Shown piece after piece: positions 34,840 to 43,508 of a stretch of 64,000 nt of DNA; position 1 is the stretch's first letter, and the number at the start of each line of letters is the position of its first letter. Origin of the DNA: Kaistia sp. 32K (GTDB lineage Bacteria > Pseudomonadota > Alphaproteobacteria > Rhizobiales > Kaistiaceae); assembly GCF_016629525.1 (NCBI RefSeq), contig NZ_AP024269.1, positions 4,228,001 through 4,292,000 on the forward strand, read 5' to 3'. The notes below the pieces were generated by a model. That model was not told the origin of the DNA. It worked only from the letters and a program-made list of their open reading frames with translations, and did not search any database. The position numbers and the translations under genes are program-made.

Positions 34840-34863
34840 CGGGATATTCGACAAGGACATGCG

Positions 34864-35409
34864 ATGCCCGCTCCGGACGCAGACAAGGTTCTCCTCGGCC
34901 AGTTCGGTGCCGCCCACGGCATCCGTGGCGAGATCAAGCTCCACTCCTATACCGAGGAGCCGCTCGGCATCGCCGATTACGGCCCGTTCACGCTGGATGA
35001 CGGCCGCGTCATCGAGATCACCAGCGTCCGCATCCAGGGCGAGAACGTCATCGCCCGCGTCGAGGGCATCGGCGACCGCGACGCCGCCGAGACGCTGCGC
35101 AACCGCAAGCTCTTCGTCGGCCGCGACGCCCTGCCGGAGCTCGAGGAAGAGGACGATTTCTACCACGCCGACCTCGTCGGCCTGACGCTTGAGCTCGCTG
35201 ACGGCACGCCCTACGGCACCATCGCCTCGGTGCAGAATTTCGGCGCCGGCGACCTGATCGAGATCGAGCCCGCGCCGGGCGCCCGCACTTTCTACCTGCC
35301 GTTCACCCGTGCCATCGTGCCGACCGTCGACATTAAGTCCGGGAAGGCCGTCGTCGTGCCCCCGCCCGAGACCGAGGCGCGCCCCGAGGACGGCGAGGAC
35401 GAGGCGTGA
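34864..35409 (+). CDS. rimM: Ribosome maturation factor RimM
   Basis: This 181-residue protein starts [33 protein letters not shown], the conserved N-terminal RimM domain. The PRC-barrel half contains [33 protein letters not shown] and [14 protein letters not shown]. It binds S19 and assists 30S head maturation. Its stop overlaps the trmD GTG by three bases. Confidence 0.97.
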   Translation: MPAPDADKVLLGQFGAAHGIRGEIKLHSYTEEPLGIADYGPFTLDDGRVIEITSVRIQGENVIARVEGIGDRDAAETLRNRKLFVGRDALPELEEEDDFYHADLVGLTLELADGTPYGTIASVQNFGAGDLIEIEPAPGARTFYLPFTRAIVPTVDIKSGKAVVVPPPETEARPEDGEDEA

Positions 35410-36188
35410 GCGACAACGCCTTCGACGCCACGAAGGACGCCGCCGACCCGGCCGGGTTCGGGGGTTCGAGTCCCTGGCGCGCTACCATATTGACCCTCTA
35501 TCCCGACATGTTCCCCGGCCCGCTCGGCCAGTCGCTCTCCGGCAAGGCGATCGCCGACGGCAAATGGTCGCTCGACGCGGTCAACATCCGCGATTCGGCG
35601 ACGACCAAGCACCGCAACGTCGACGACACGCCGGCCGGCGGCGGCCCCGGCATGGTGATGCGCGCCGACATTGTTGCGCGCGCACTCGACGCGGCGGCGC
35701 CCGCCGACGACCCGCGCCCCCGTCTTCTGATGAGCCCGCGCGGAAAACCGCTGGAGCAGGCGCGCGTCCGCGAACTCGCCTCCGGGCCCGGCGCGGTGAT
35801 CCTCTGCGGCCGCTTCGAGGGCGTCGACGAGCGCGTCATCGAGGCGCGCCAGCTCGAGGAAGTCTCGATCGGCGATTATGTGCTGTCGGGCGGCGAGCTC
35901 GGCGCCATGGTGCTGCTCGACGCCATCGTCCGCCTGCTGCCGGGCGTGATGGGCGGCGCCGAATCGGGCACCGAGGAAAGTTTTGAAGGCGGCCTGCTCG
36001 AATATCCGCACTATACCCGCCCGCGCGAATGGGAAGGCCGCACCATCCCCGACGTGCTGCTCTCCGGCGACCACGCGGCGATCGCCAAATGGCGACGCCT
36101 TGAGGCCGAGCGCATCACGCGCGAGCGCCGGCCGGACCTTCTGGCGGATCGAGCCGACGGCCGGACCGCGCAAGAAAAGCGCCGCTGA
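35406..36188 (+). CDS. trmD: tRNA (guanosine(37)-N1)-methyltransferase
   Basis: This SPOUT-class enzyme makes m1G37 in tRNAs and prevents frameshifting. The conserved part begins at [21 protein letters not shown]. The trefoil-knot SAM site is seen in [51 protein letters not shown]. The GTG start overlapping the rimM stop gives 260 residues, with about 23 extra N-terminal residues ahead of the family core. No in-frame ATG lies nearer the core, so the extension appears real. Confidence 0.96.
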   Translation: MSDNAFDATKDAADPAGFGGSSPWRATILTLYPDMFPGPLGQSLSGKAIADGKWSLDAVNIRDSATTKHRNVDDTPAGGGPGMVMRADIVARALDAAAPADDPRPRLLMSPRGKPLEQARVRELASGPGAVILCGRFEGVDERVIEARQLEEVSIGDYVLSGGELGAMVLLDAIVRLLPGVMGGAESGTEESFEGGLLEYPHYTRPREWEGRTIPDVLLSGDHAAIAKWRRLEAERITRERRPDLLADRADGRTAQEKRR

Positions 36189-36331
36189 GCGCCCGCGCGC
36201 TGGACTTTGACGCCCGCTTCCTGTAAACGCCCGCCATCCATGGCCGTATTCGGCGATGGACCCAATAACTGAAAACAGCGCACCGAAACGCTCGCGGCTC
36301 GCAAGAGACCGCATCGGCAGGAGTTGAGACC

Positions 36332-36718
36332 ATGGTCAACATCATCGAACAGCTCGAGAAAGAGCAGCTCGAAATCGTCGCCGCCCAGCGCGCCGTCCCG
36401 GAATTCCAGCCCGGCGACACGCTCAAGGTCAACGTGAAGGTCGTCGAAGGCTCGCGTTCGCGCGTGCAGGCCTATGAAGGCGTCTGCATCGCCCGTTCCG
36501 GCGGTGGCCTCTCCGAGAGCTTCACCGTTCGCAAGATTTCCTACGGCGAAGGCGTCGAGCGCGTCTTCCCGGTCTACTCGCCGCTGATCGCCAGCATCGA
36601 AGTCGTCCGCCGCGGCAAGGTTCGTCGCGCGAAGCTTTATTACCTGCGCGATCGCCGCGGCAAGTCGGCCCGCATCGTCGAGCGCACCGAGGCCCGCAAG
36701 GACAAGGCTCAGGCCTGA
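36332..36718 (+). CDS. rplS: 50S ribosomal protein L19
   Basis: This 128-residue protein has the L19 signatures [60 protein letters not shown] and [25 protein letters not shown]. It lies at the 30S-50S interface. It is the last gene of the ffh-rpsP-rimM-trmD-rplS block, 143 bp after trmD, and is followed by a strong terminator. Confidence 0.98.
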   Translation: MVNIIEQLEKEQLEIVAAQRAVPEFQPGDTLKVNVKVVEGSRSRVQAYEGVCIARSGGGLSESFTVRKISYGEGVERVFPVYSPLIASIEVVRRGKVRRAKLYYLRDRRGKSARIVERTEARKDKAQA

Positions 36719-36743
36719 TCCTTCGCCCGAGGCGAAGCTTACG

Positions 36744-36775
36744 AAGGCGGGTCCCCAGGACCCGCCTTTTCTTTT
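36744..36775 (+). terminator. Intrinsic terminator after rplS
   Basis: AAGGCGGGTCC (36744-36754) and GGACCCGCCTT (36758-36768) form an 11-bp stem with a three-base loop, followed by TTCTTTT. Confidence 0.93.
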
Positions 36776-36787
36776 GGGGGAGCGCAG

Positions 36788-37600
36788 ATGGACGCCTTCA
36801 AGCAGAGCAACCGCGCCGGCTGGGACGAGCGCGCCGACATCCACGCCAAGGACAGCACCGGCTTCTACGCCATCGACCCGTTCCTGGCGGGCGAGGACGT
36901 GCTCTACCCCATCGAGGCAGCCGAGATCGGCGACGTCGCCGGCAAGAAACTCGCGCATTTCCAGTGCCATATCGGCATCGACACGCTCTGCCTCGCCCGT
37001 CGCGGCGCCATCGCCACCGGGCTCGATTTCTCCCCGCACGCCATCGCGCAGGCCCGCTCCCTGTCGGAGCGCTCCGGCCTCTGCGCCGACTTCGTCGAGG
37101 GCGAGGTCTATGACGCGCCCGAGCTGATCGGCAGCGACTACGACATCGTCTTCACGAGCTGGGGCACGATCACCTGGCTCGACGATATCCGCGCCTGGGC
37201 GCAGGCGATCGCCGGCACGCTGAAGCCGGGCGGCCGCCTCTATTTCGCCGACACCAGCCCGGCGATCTCGACGCATGAGGAAATCGACGGCGTCATCCGC
37301 CCCTATTACGACTGGCGCTCCGCCCGCGAAAAGCCGCAGCGCTTCGATGCCGAGACGACCTATACCGGCGACGCGACGCCGCTCGTCACCAATTTCACCT
37401 ATGAGTGGATGCGCGGCACCTCCGACGTCATCGACGCGCTGCTGCGCGCAGGCCTGCGGCTCGACTTCATGCGCGAGCACGAGGTGCTACCCTTCAAGCT
37501 GTTCCCGATGATGGTCGACGCGGGCAATCGCATGTTCGCCCTGCCGGCCGGAATCCCGCGCCTGCCGCTCGCGCTTTCGCTCGGCGCGACGAAGCTGTGA
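36788..37600 (+). CDS. Class I SAM-dependent methyltransferase
   Basis: This 270-residue protein has a SAM-binding region KLAHFQCHIGIDTLCLARRGAIATGLDFSPHAIAQAR (about residues 54-90). The later motif is DIVFTSWGTITWLDDIRAWAQAIAGTLKPGGRLYFAD. The cysteine and histidine in motif I (FQCHIG) are a subfamily trait. The substrate is unknown. GGGGGAGCGCAG lies before the ATG and the rplS terminator ends 13 bp upstream, so its promoter must overlap the terminator region, or it depends on read-through. Confidence 0.9.
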   Translation: MDAFKQSNRAGWDERADIHAKDSTGFYAIDPFLAGEDVLYPIEAAEIGDVAGKKLAHFQCHIGIDTLCLARRGAIATGLDFSPHAIAQARSLSERSGLCADFVEGEVYDAPELIGSDYDIVFTSWGTITWLDDIRAWAQAIAGTLKPGGRLYFADTSPAISTHEEIDGVIRPYYDWRSAREKPQRFDAETTYTGDATPLVTNFTYEWMRGTSDVIDALLRAGLRLDFMREHEVLPFKLFPMMVDAGNRMFALPAGIPRLPLALSLGATKL

Positions 37601-37668
37601 TCCGATGGTAGGATCGCGCGCACGATCCGAATTGTCGTTCCGGAAATTGACTGCTATTTAGAACCGCT

Positions 37669-37803
37669 ATGAACAGTCCTTTCGCCCGCATGCATCAGCC
37701 GACGACCGCAGAATTCGCGGCGCTGACCGATCATGCGCGGCTGCCCTGGCGCTTTTTCGCCCGTCTGCTGGCGACCGAGGATCTTGGTTCCGATCGACTT
37801 TGA
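37669..37803 (+). CDS. Possible small ORF (44 aa) upstream of leuC
   Basis: A short frame reads MNSPFARMHQPTTAEF... and ends ...LGSDRL; it contains six leucines. It follows TTGACT (37647-37652) and is followed within two bases by the hairpin GGGGC-AGTG-GCCCC (37805-37818), 63 bp before leuC. The layout recalls a leader peptide, but leucines are not clustered and no T run follows, so I rate it low. Confidence 0.25.
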   Translation: MNSPFARMHQPTTAEFAALTDHARLPWRFFARLLATEDLGSDRL

Positions 37804-37866
37804 CGGGGCAGTGGCCCCGATCGATCCCCCTCGCCCAAGCAATTTATCCTTCAGGAAGAAGACGTC

Positions 37867-39285
37867 ATGACCACGTCGAACGGCAATCCCCGCACCCTCT
37901 ACGACAAGATCTGGGACGACCACGTCGTCGAGAAGAACGAAGACGGCAACACGATCCTCTACATCGACCGCCATCTCGTGCATGAAGTCACGAGCCCGCA
38001 GGCCTTCGAAGGCCTGCGCATGGCCGGCCGCAAGGTGCACCAGCCGCAGAAGACGCTCGCCGTCGTCGACCACAACGTGCCGACGACCGACCGCACGCAC
38101 GGCATCGAGAACCCGGAATCGGCCCTGCAGGTCGCGACGCTCGCCGAGAACGCGGCCGAGTTCGGCGTCGAATACTATTCCGAGCTCGACCGTCGCCAGG
38201 GCGTCGTCCACATCGTCGGCCCCGAGCAGGGCTTCACCCTGCCCGGCATGACCATCGTCTGCGGCGACAGCCACACCTCGACGCATGGCGCCTTCGGCGC
38301 GCTGGCGCACGGCATCGGCACGTCCGAGGTCGAGCACGTGCTCGCCACCCAGACGCTGATCCAGTCCAAGGCCAAGAACATGCTGGTCACGGTCGACGGC
38401 GTGGCGCCGGAAGGCGTCTCGGCCAAGGACATCGTGCTCGCCATCATCGGCGAGATCGGCACGGCCGGCGGCACCGGCCACGTGATCGAATATGCCGGCG
38501 ACGCCATCCGCGCCCTGTCGATGGAAGGCCGCATGACCGTCTGCAACATGTCGATCGAAGGCGGCGCCCGCGCCGGCCTGATCGCGCCGGACCAGACGAC
38601 CTACGACTACATCAAGGGCCGTCCCAAGGCGCCGACGGGCGACACCTGGGATGCGGCCGTGCGCTACTGGGAGACGCTCAACACCGATCCCGGCGCGCAT
38701 TTCGACACCGAGATCCGTCTCGACGCGGCCAGCCTGCCGCCGATCGTCACCTGGGGCTCCTCGCCCGAGGACGTCGTCTCGATCGCCGGCGTCGTGCCGA
38801 ACCCGGACGACATCGCCGACGAGAACAAGCGCAAGTCGAAGTGGCGCGCGCTCGAATATATGGGCCTGAAGCCCGGCACCCGCATGGTCGACATCCCGGT
38901 CGAGCGCATCTTCATCGGCTCCTGCACCAATGGCCGCATCGAAGACCTGCGCGCCGCCGCCTCGATGATCCGCGGCCAGAAGGTCCGCGAGGGCGTCAAC
39001 GCCATGGTCGTCCCGGGCTCCGGCCTGGTGAAGGCGCAGGCGGAAGCCGAGGGCCTCGACAAGCTGTTCCGCGAGGCCGGCTTCGAATGGCGCGAGCCTG
39101 GCTGCTCGATGTGCCTGGCGATGAACGACGACCGGCTGAAGCCGCATGAGCGCTGCGCCTCGACCTCGAACCGCAATTTCGAGGGCCGCCAGGGCTTCAA
39201 GGGCCGCACCCATCTGGTGTCGCCGGCCATGGCCGCCGCCGCCGCGATCGCCGGCCACTTCGTCGACATCCGCAGCTGGCGCTGA
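37867..39285 (+). CDS. leuC: 3-isopropylmalate dehydratase large subunit
   Basis: This 472-residue aconitase-fold subunit carries the 4Fe-4S cluster for isomerising 2- to 3-isopropylmalate in leucine synthesis. The cluster cysteines are in [13 protein letters not shown] and [11 protein letters not shown] (C-x2-C). [10 protein letters not shown] and [32 protein letters not shown] are typical. The small subunit leuD lies 2.2 kb downstream, separated by four unrelated genes. A strong terminator follows immediately. Confidence 0.98.
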   Translation: MTTSNGNPRTLYDKIWDDHVVEKNEDGNTILYIDRHLVHEVTSPQAFEGLRMAGRKVHQPQKTLAVVDHNVPTTDRTHGIENPESALQVATLAENAAEFGVEYYSELDRRQGVVHIVGPEQGFTLPGMTIVCGDSHTSTHGAFGALAHGIGTSEVEHVLATQTLIQSKAKNMLVTVDGVAPEGVSAKDIVLAIIGEIGTAGGTGHVIEYAGDAIRALSMEGRMTVCNMSIEGGARAGLIAPDQTTYDYIKGRPKAPTGDTWDAAVRYWETLNTDPGAHFDTEIRLDAASLPPIVTWGSSPEDVVSIAGVVPNPDDIADENKRKSKWRALEYMGLKPGTRMVDIPVERIFIGSCTNGRIEDLRAAASMIRGQKVREGVNAMVVPGSGLVKAQAEAEGLDKLFREAGFEWREPGCSMCLAMNDDRLKPHERCASTSNRNFEGRQGFKGRTHLVSPAMAAAAAIAGHFVDIRSWR

Positions 39286-39308
39286 GCCGCGACGTCGCTC
39301 GATACAAG

Positions 39309-39343
39309 AAGGGCCCGGACGGCGACGTCCGGGCCCTTTTTCA
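39309..39343 (+). terminator. Intrinsic terminator after leuC
   Basis: AAGGGCCCGGAC (39309-39320) and GTCCGGGCCCTT (39327-39338), a 12-bp stem with loop GGCGAC, then TTT. The A-rich other side may also stop the converging secreted-protein gene. Confidence 0.92.
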
Positions 39344-39354
39344 TTCCGCGACCG

Positions 39355-39654
39355 CTACCAGCGCGGGCCGCGGCCCTGGGTCCAGTAGCAGCGCTCGCCG
39401 ACCTGGACCTTGCGCCATTCCCAGCGGCCGTGGCGCCAGACCCTGCGCTCGCGGAACTCCGGGCGGCAGACCCGGTGGCCCCGGCCCCAGCCATGGCCAC
39501 GGCCATTGTCCCAGCCGCGATCGTCCCAGCCGCGGTCATAATTCCGGTGCGGCTCGCCGCGATGCCAGGCCAGCGCACTGCCGGTCGAGGCCCCGAGGAC
39601 GCCCGTGACCAGCACCAGCGTGGTCGCGGCAGCCATGATCGTTTGCTTCAGCAT
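39355..39654 (-). CDS. Secreted Trp/Arg-rich small protein (paralogue 1)
   Basis: 99 residues with a signal peptide (MLKQTIMAAATTLVLVTGVLGASTGSALA). A Gly/Arg/Trp/Asp repeat (RGWDDRGWDNGRGHGWGRGH) follows, then the module RVCRPEFRERRVWRHGRWEWRKVQVGERCYW. The same C-terminal module with two cysteines closes the neighbouring protein at 39822. The function is unknown. It probably lies outside the cytoplasm with one disulfide. It converges on leuC. Confidence 0.75.
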   Translation of the reverse strand: MLKQTIMAAATTLVLVTGVLGASTGSALAWHRGEPHRNYDRGWDDRGWDNGRGHGWGRGHRVCRPEFRERRVWRHGRWEWRKVQVGERCYWTQGRGPRW

Positions 39655-39821
39655 CTTTCAGTCTCCCTTCCAGGCAATCAGGCCAACCGGCCCGCAGGCC
39701 GATGCGACCTGTTGCGTCTATGAAGGGACACTGGGGATGAACCGGCGCTGAGACGACCGTTCAGGGAGCGTTCACGATGCCCCGCCGACCCGGGGGTCGG
39801 CGGGTTGAAGCTTATGCCGCC

Positions 39822-40253
39822 TTACCAACCCTGATGGACCCAGTAGCAGCGGTTGCCGACGAAGACGTTGCGCCAGCGCCAGCCGTTGCTGGTGTGCACT
39901 CGGACGGTCCGGAATGCCGGCTGGCAGACCCGCGTCGGTCCGTAGTCGTAGCCATAGTTCCACGAACCGAGCCCGTAGCCGAGGCCGAAGCCCAGCGCCG
40001 GACCCCAGCCCCAGCCGCCGCCCCAGCCGCCGCAGTTCCAGCAGCCGCCGCCGCCGTGCCAGCCGCCGTTCCAGCCGCCACCGTGCCAGTTGCCGCCGCC
40101 GCCATGCCAGTTGCCGCCACCGCCGTTCCAGCCGCCGCCGCCGTGCCAGCCACCACCACCGCCGCGTGCGAAGGCGTCGTCCGTCGCGGCGCCGAGCGTG
40201 CCCAGGGCGAGGGCAAGCGTGGCCGCGGCGGTAATCAGGATATGCTTCCTCAT
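39822..40253 (-). CDS. Secreted Gly/Trp-rich protein (paralogue 2)
   Basis: About 143 residues with a signal peptide (MRKHILITAAATLALALGTLGAATDDAFA). A tract of GGGWHGGGGWNGGGG-type repeats covers about residues 31-75, then a Gly/Tyr section, then RVCQPAFRTVRVHTSNGWRWRNVFVGNRCYWVHQGW. GGGAG lies eight bases before the chosen ATG; an ATG two codons earlier is possible. The C-terminal module matches the downstream paralogue. The role is unknown; an adhesive or matrix role would be speculation. Confidence 0.78.
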   Translation of the reverse strand: MRKHILITAAATLALALGTLGAATDDAFARGGGGGWHGGGGWNGGGGNWHGGGGNWHGGGWNGGWHGGGGCWNCGGWGGGWGWGPALGFGLGYGLGSWNYGYDYGPTRVCQPAFRTVRVHTSNGWRWRNVFVGNRCYWVHQGW

Positions 40254-40479
40254 GGCCATTACTCCCAGGAGCCAATGGCACGCCGCCCCGCGACCATCCC
40301 GGCGCACCAACCGTCGATGCGAGTATCAACAGCCGGGTCCGGCCGGTTATTCGGTCGGCAGGTCCGGCATGCCGCAGGGCTCCGGAACATTGCGGATTGC
40401 ATCACGGGAACCGATGCGACATTGCTATGACATGGGAAACTGGACCGTACGCTGCCAGTAGGCAGCCGGAATTGGCCAA

Positions 40480-40968
40480 ATGGGAATGAGTACGCTGCCC
40501 CTCTCGACTCGCTTCGACACCGTCACGCTGACCATCGACGACGCGCTCGAATTCGCGCCGCTGCTGGCCGCCTATGTCCAGGACATGAAGCGCGGCGCGC
40601 CGCGTCATCCGGACCTCTATTATGCCGAAAGCCTGCTGCGCGACCGCACCGCCGAGATCCTCGGCGCCCGCCTCGACGGCACGCTGGTCGGCTTCGCCGT
40701 CTTCTACGACCTGCCGGACGCGATGAGCGGCATGCGGGTCGGCCAGCTGGAAGACCTGTTCGTCATGCACGATTCGCGCGGCCGCGGCGTCGCCCGCGCG
40801 CTCGTCGAGGCGCTCGCCCGCAAGGGGCGCACGCGCGACTGGCTGTCGCTCCGCCTGATGGTGCCCGAGGGCTCGCAGATGCGGACCTCGTTCGCCGAGA
40901 CCGTCGGCAAGAAGGCCCGCCTCGACAGCTTCGTCGTGCAGATCGACCGCGGCCGCGCGGCGGGCTGA
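40480..40968 (+). CDS. GNAT-family N-acetyltransferase
   Basis: This 162-residue protein has the acetyl-CoA motif A in VGQLEDLFVMHDSRGRGVARALVEALARKG (residues about 86-115, with the RGRGVA pyrophosphate loop) and the preceding LVGFAVFYDLPDAMSG strand. The substrate is unknown. A second ATG two codons in is equally possible. The zincin-like gene starts six bases after the stop, so the pair is co-transcribed. Confidence 0.9.
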   Translation: MGMSTLPLSTRFDTVTLTIDDALEFAPLLAAYVQDMKRGAPRHPDLYYAESLLRDRTAEILGARLDGTLVGFAVFYDLPDAMSGMRVGQLEDLFVMHDSRGRGVARALVEALARKGRTRDWLSLRLMVPEGSQMRTSFAETVGKKARLDSFVVQIDRGRAAG

Positions 40969-40973
40969 CCCTC

Positions 40974-41387
40974 ATGGCAAGGATCGATCTCGACGCGCTG
41001 AAGGCGCCTTCGCTCGACGATTTCCAGGCGCTCGGCCAGGCCGCGCTCGACGGCCTGCCGGCGGAGTTCCGCCGGCTGACCGGCGATATCGAGATCCGCG
41101 TCGACGATTTTCCCGACGACGAGGCGCTCGACGCGCTCGGCATCGAGTCGGAATTCGACCTGCTCGGCCTGTTCCAGGGCGTCGGCCTGGCGCATGCCTC
41201 GGCGGTCGAGCACACCGGCATGATGCCGAACCGCGTCTGGCTCTACCGCCGGCCGATCCTCGACTACTGGGCAGAGCATGACGAGACGCTGGGCGCCATC
41301 GTCAGCCATGTTCTGATCCACGAGATCGGCCATCATTTCGGCCTCTCCGACGACGACATGGAAGCGATCGAGGAAGCGGCCGGCTGA
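40974..41387 (+). CDS. Metallopeptidase-family zincin-like protein
   Basis: This 137-residue protein has the zinc motif [11 protein letters not shown] (HExxH at residues 116-120, third ligand probably the downstream Asp) near its C-terminus and [24 protein letters not shown] in the middle. This layout matches the small bacterial MtfA-unrelated acidic metallopeptidase family (possible minimal gluzincin). Catalysis has not been shown for most members. It is coupled to the GNAT gene and precedes leuD by 95 bp. Confidence 0.9.
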   Translation: MARIDLDALKAPSLDDFQALGQAALDGLPAEFRRLTGDIEIRVDDFPDDEALDALGIESEFDLLGLFQGVGLAHASAVEHTGMMPNRVWLYRRPILDYWAEHDETLGAIVSHVLIHEIGHHFGLSDDDMEAIEEAAG

Positions 41388-41482
41388 GACGACGCCCGAG
41401 CGCGAAACAAGCCGAAAGCCTTGACCTAGGCTGGTTTTCGGCGCATTTACCGCCGTCTGAACGGCTAATTGGGATGATCACC

Positions 41483-42088
41483 ATGGAAAAATTCACGACG
41501 ATGACCGGTGTCGCGGCTCCGCTGCCGCTGATCAACATCGATACCGACATGATCATTCCGAAGGACTATCTGAAGACGATCAAGCGCACCGGCCTCGGCA
41601 AGGGCCTGTTCGCCGAGATGCGCTTCAACGAGGATGGCAGCGAGAATCCGGACTTCGTCCTGAACAAGCCGGCCTACCGCCACGCCTCGATCATCGTCGC
41701 GGGCGACAATTTCGGCTGCGGCTCGTCGCGCGAGCATGCCCCCTGGGCGCTGCTCGACTACGGCATCCGCTGCGTCATCTCGACGTCCTTCGCCGACATC
41801 TTCTACAACAACTGCTTCAACAACGGCATCCTGCCGATCCGCGTGTCGAAGGAAGACCTCGACAAGCTGTTCGACGACGCCAACCGCGGCGAGAACGCGC
41901 GCCTGACGGTCGACCTCGAGGCGCAGGAGATCCGCGGCCCCGACGGCGGCGCGGTGCATTTCGACATCGACCCGGCCCGCAAGGAGAAGCTCCTGAGCGG
42001 CCTCGACGACATCGGCCTGACGCTGGTCAAGGCGCCGCGCATCGAAGCCTACGAGAAGACCACGGAAGCCGCCCGCCCCTGGGCCTGA
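41483..42088 (+). CDS. leuD: 3-isopropylmalate dehydratase small subunit
   Basis: This 201-residue swivelling-domain partner of LeuC contains [62 protein letters not shown] and a C-terminal [12 protein letters not shown]. An in-frame ATG at 41474 sits directly on the GGG ribosome site, so 41483 was preferred and gives the family length. leuC is 2.2 kb upstream. A terminator follows. Confidence 0.97.
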   Translation: MEKFTTMTGVAAPLPLINIDTDMIIPKDYLKTIKRTGLGKGLFAEMRFNEDGSENPDFVLNKPAYRHASIIVAGDNFGCGSSREHAPWALLDYGIRCVISTSFADIFYNNCFNNGILPIRVSKEDLDKLFDDANRGENARLTVDLEAQEIRGPDGGAVHFDIDPARKEKLLSGLDDIGLTLVKAPRIEAYEKTTEAARPWA

Positions 42089-42114
42089 GACGTTTCTCGA
42101 CCGAATTGAAAAAG

Positions 42115-42143
42115 GCGTCCGGAGCGATCCGGGCGCTTTTTTT
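42115..42143 (+). terminator. Intrinsic terminator after leuD
   Basis: GCGTCCGGA (42115-42123) and TCCGGGCGC (42128-42136) pair with one G-T wobble around GCGA, followed by seven T. Confidence 0.88.
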
Positions 42144-42186
42144 GTATTTGGCTGGGACGGCGAGCGCGTGGGACGACAGAGCGGGG

Positions 42187-42255
42187 TCCTGCAACGCCGC
42201 CGATTGAGGCACCGCCCACGCCCCACCCTCGCCGTCATCCCGGCCTCCGAGCCGG
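42187..42255. repeat. Type C repeat, left part of the copy split by IS110
   Basis: This stretch, ending in CATCCCGGCCTCCGAGCCGG, matches 43509-43577 with few differences. The rest of the same unit resumes at 43361 on the far side of the insertion. Confidence 0.85.
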
Positions 42256-42266
42256 CAACTGTGTCG

Positions 42267-43196
42267 TCACGGGTTGAATGCGACGCGTTGCCGGAGCATG
42301 GCGTTGGCGATGACGAGGATCTTTCTGGCGATGGCGATGAGGGCGACCTTGGGTGACTTTCCGGCGTTGGTCATGCGTCGGTAGGCATCCGAGAAGCGTG
42401 GCTCGATCCGGGCGGCGCAGACGGCGGCCATGTAGAGGGCCTCGCGGACACGCCGTCGTCCGCCGTGGATGCGGCGGCTGCCGCGGAACTGGCCACTGTC
42501 GACATTGTAGGGCGCCAGGCCGGCCAGGGCAGCGATGGTCTTGGGCGAGCGCTGGCCGAGTTCGGGCAAAAGGGCGATCAGCGTGACGCTGGCGACGGGG
42601 CCGACGCCAGGGATTGAGCGCAGCCACCGTTCGGCTTCGGCGAGATCGGCCGAGGCCTGGATGCAGGCCTGGATGGTACGCTCCAGCGCGGCGATCCGAA
42701 GGTCGAGCCAGGCAAGGGTCTCGCGGATGTCGCCGGCGATCTCGTCGGTGCATCCTTGCTGGCGGGTGCGTTCCTGCTTGCGCATGGCGACGAGCTGGTC
42801 GCGGCGCTTGTGCAGCTCCGCTAGGCGGTCGCGCTCCGGGGAACGCGGCTGACGGGTCGCGGGACGGAGCGTCTGGGCCATGGCGGCGAGCCTGCGCGCG
42901 TCGATCCGGTCGGTCTTGGCGAGAATGCCGGTGGCGCGGGCGAAGTCACGCGCCCGGGCCGGATTGACGCGGACGAAGGCGATGCCGGCCTTGGTCAGGG
43001 CCTGGGCGAGGACCCGGTCGTAGGGACCCGTCGCCTCGAACACGACGAGAACATCGGTACCGCGCCAAGGCTCGAGCCGTTGCGCGATCGCCTCGGCCTG
43101 ATTGGCGATGCGCTCGGCCACGCCGACGGCGCCGTCGAACAGATCCAGATGCGCTTTGGAGATGTCGCAACCGACAAAGCCAGGGTGTATCTTCAT
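42267..43196 (-). CDS. IS110-family transposase (DEDD recombinase)
   Basis: 309 residues. The RuvC-like DEDD domain shows Asp11 (VGCDISKAHLDLF), Glu54 (VVFEATGPYD), Asp96 and Asp99 (KTDRIDARRLA). The C-terminal Transposase_20 domain contains WLRSIPGVGPVASVTLIALL and GLAPYNVDSGQFRGSRRIHGGRRRVREALYMAA, in which Ser234 fits the catalytic serine by spacing. The frame is intact and the length normal, so it may be active. IS110 recombinases act with a bridge RNA encoded in the element's non-coding end, here at 43197-43360. Confidence 0.95.
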   Translation of the reverse strand: MKIHPGFVGCDISKAHLDLFDGAVGVAERIANQAEAIAQRLEPWRGTDVLVVFEATGPYDRVLAQALTKAGIAFVRVNPARARDFARATGILAKTDRIDARRLAAMAQTLRPATRQPRSPERDRLAELHKRRDQLVAMRKQERTRQQGCTDEIAGDIRETLAWLDLRIAALERTIQACIQASADLAEAERWLRSIPGVGPVASVTLIALLPELGQRSPKTIAALAGLAPYNVDSGQFRGSRRIHGGRRRVREALYMAAVCAARIEPRFSDAYRRMTNAGKSPKVALIAIARKILVIANAMLRQRVAFNP

Positions 43197-43360
43197 GCTG
43201 CCTATCCCTGTGCTGCGAGGTCCGTCACAGCGGCCTCGATCAACTGTTCAGGCTGGGTATCGAAGCAGGCGGACGAGGACCGGGCCGGCTCACGGTCTCG
43301 AAGACCTGGGATCCAACGATCTCTCGTCCGCCACCCATCCTCGCACAGCTCCAACACACA
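43197..43360 (-). ncRNA. Predicted IS110 bridge RNA
   Basis: Read on the minus strand, GGCGGACGAG (43332-43323) and CTCGTCCGCC (43277-43268) form a perfect 10-bp stem. Its loop holds TGGATCCC (43315-43308), the hairpin GGTCT-TCG-AGACC, and GAGCCGG (43291-43285). TGGATCCC equals the left target flank plus core; GAGCCGG is complementary to core plus right flank. Downstream, ACAGTTG (43247-43241) equals the last seven bases of the element's far end, and CACAGG (43212-43207) is complementary to core plus its first four bases. This is the guide layout described for IS621 bridge RNA. The donor-loop fold is less clear. Confidence 0.7.
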
Positions 43361-43467
43361 GGGATCCATTCAGCCGAGGCATCGGGAGGCTCGCACGCCC
43401 TGCGGCGCGGCTGTATGGATCCCTGCTCGCAGGGATGACGGGGAGTGGGTGGGACCGTCGAGCTAGG
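43361..43467. repeat. Type C repeat, right part of the copy split by IS110
   Basis: It continues the unit interrupted at 42255: GGGATCCATTCAGCCGAG, a variable centre, then TATGGATCCCTGCTCGCAGG and GATGACGG. It is the right flank of the element. Confidence 0.85.
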
Positions 43468-43508
43468 TCCCGCGACGTGTCGGGGCGAGCGGATAGACCG
43501 GGCCAGTT

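Larger units (their letters stand above)
42256..43360 (-). mobile_element. IS110-family insertion sequence (about 1.1 kb) inside a type C repeat
   Basis: The ends are fixed by comparing the interrupted repeat with the intact copy at 43509-43677. The left flank stops at GAGCCGG (42249-42255) and the right flank resumes at GGGATCC (from 43361), while the intact copy reads GAGCCGGGATCC. Only a two-base GG (42254-42255, again 43361-43362) is shared, as expected for the core dinucleotide of IS110 recombination. There are no terminal inverted repeats. The element is one transposase gene with 11 bp after it and 164 bp before it. Confidence 0.9.
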
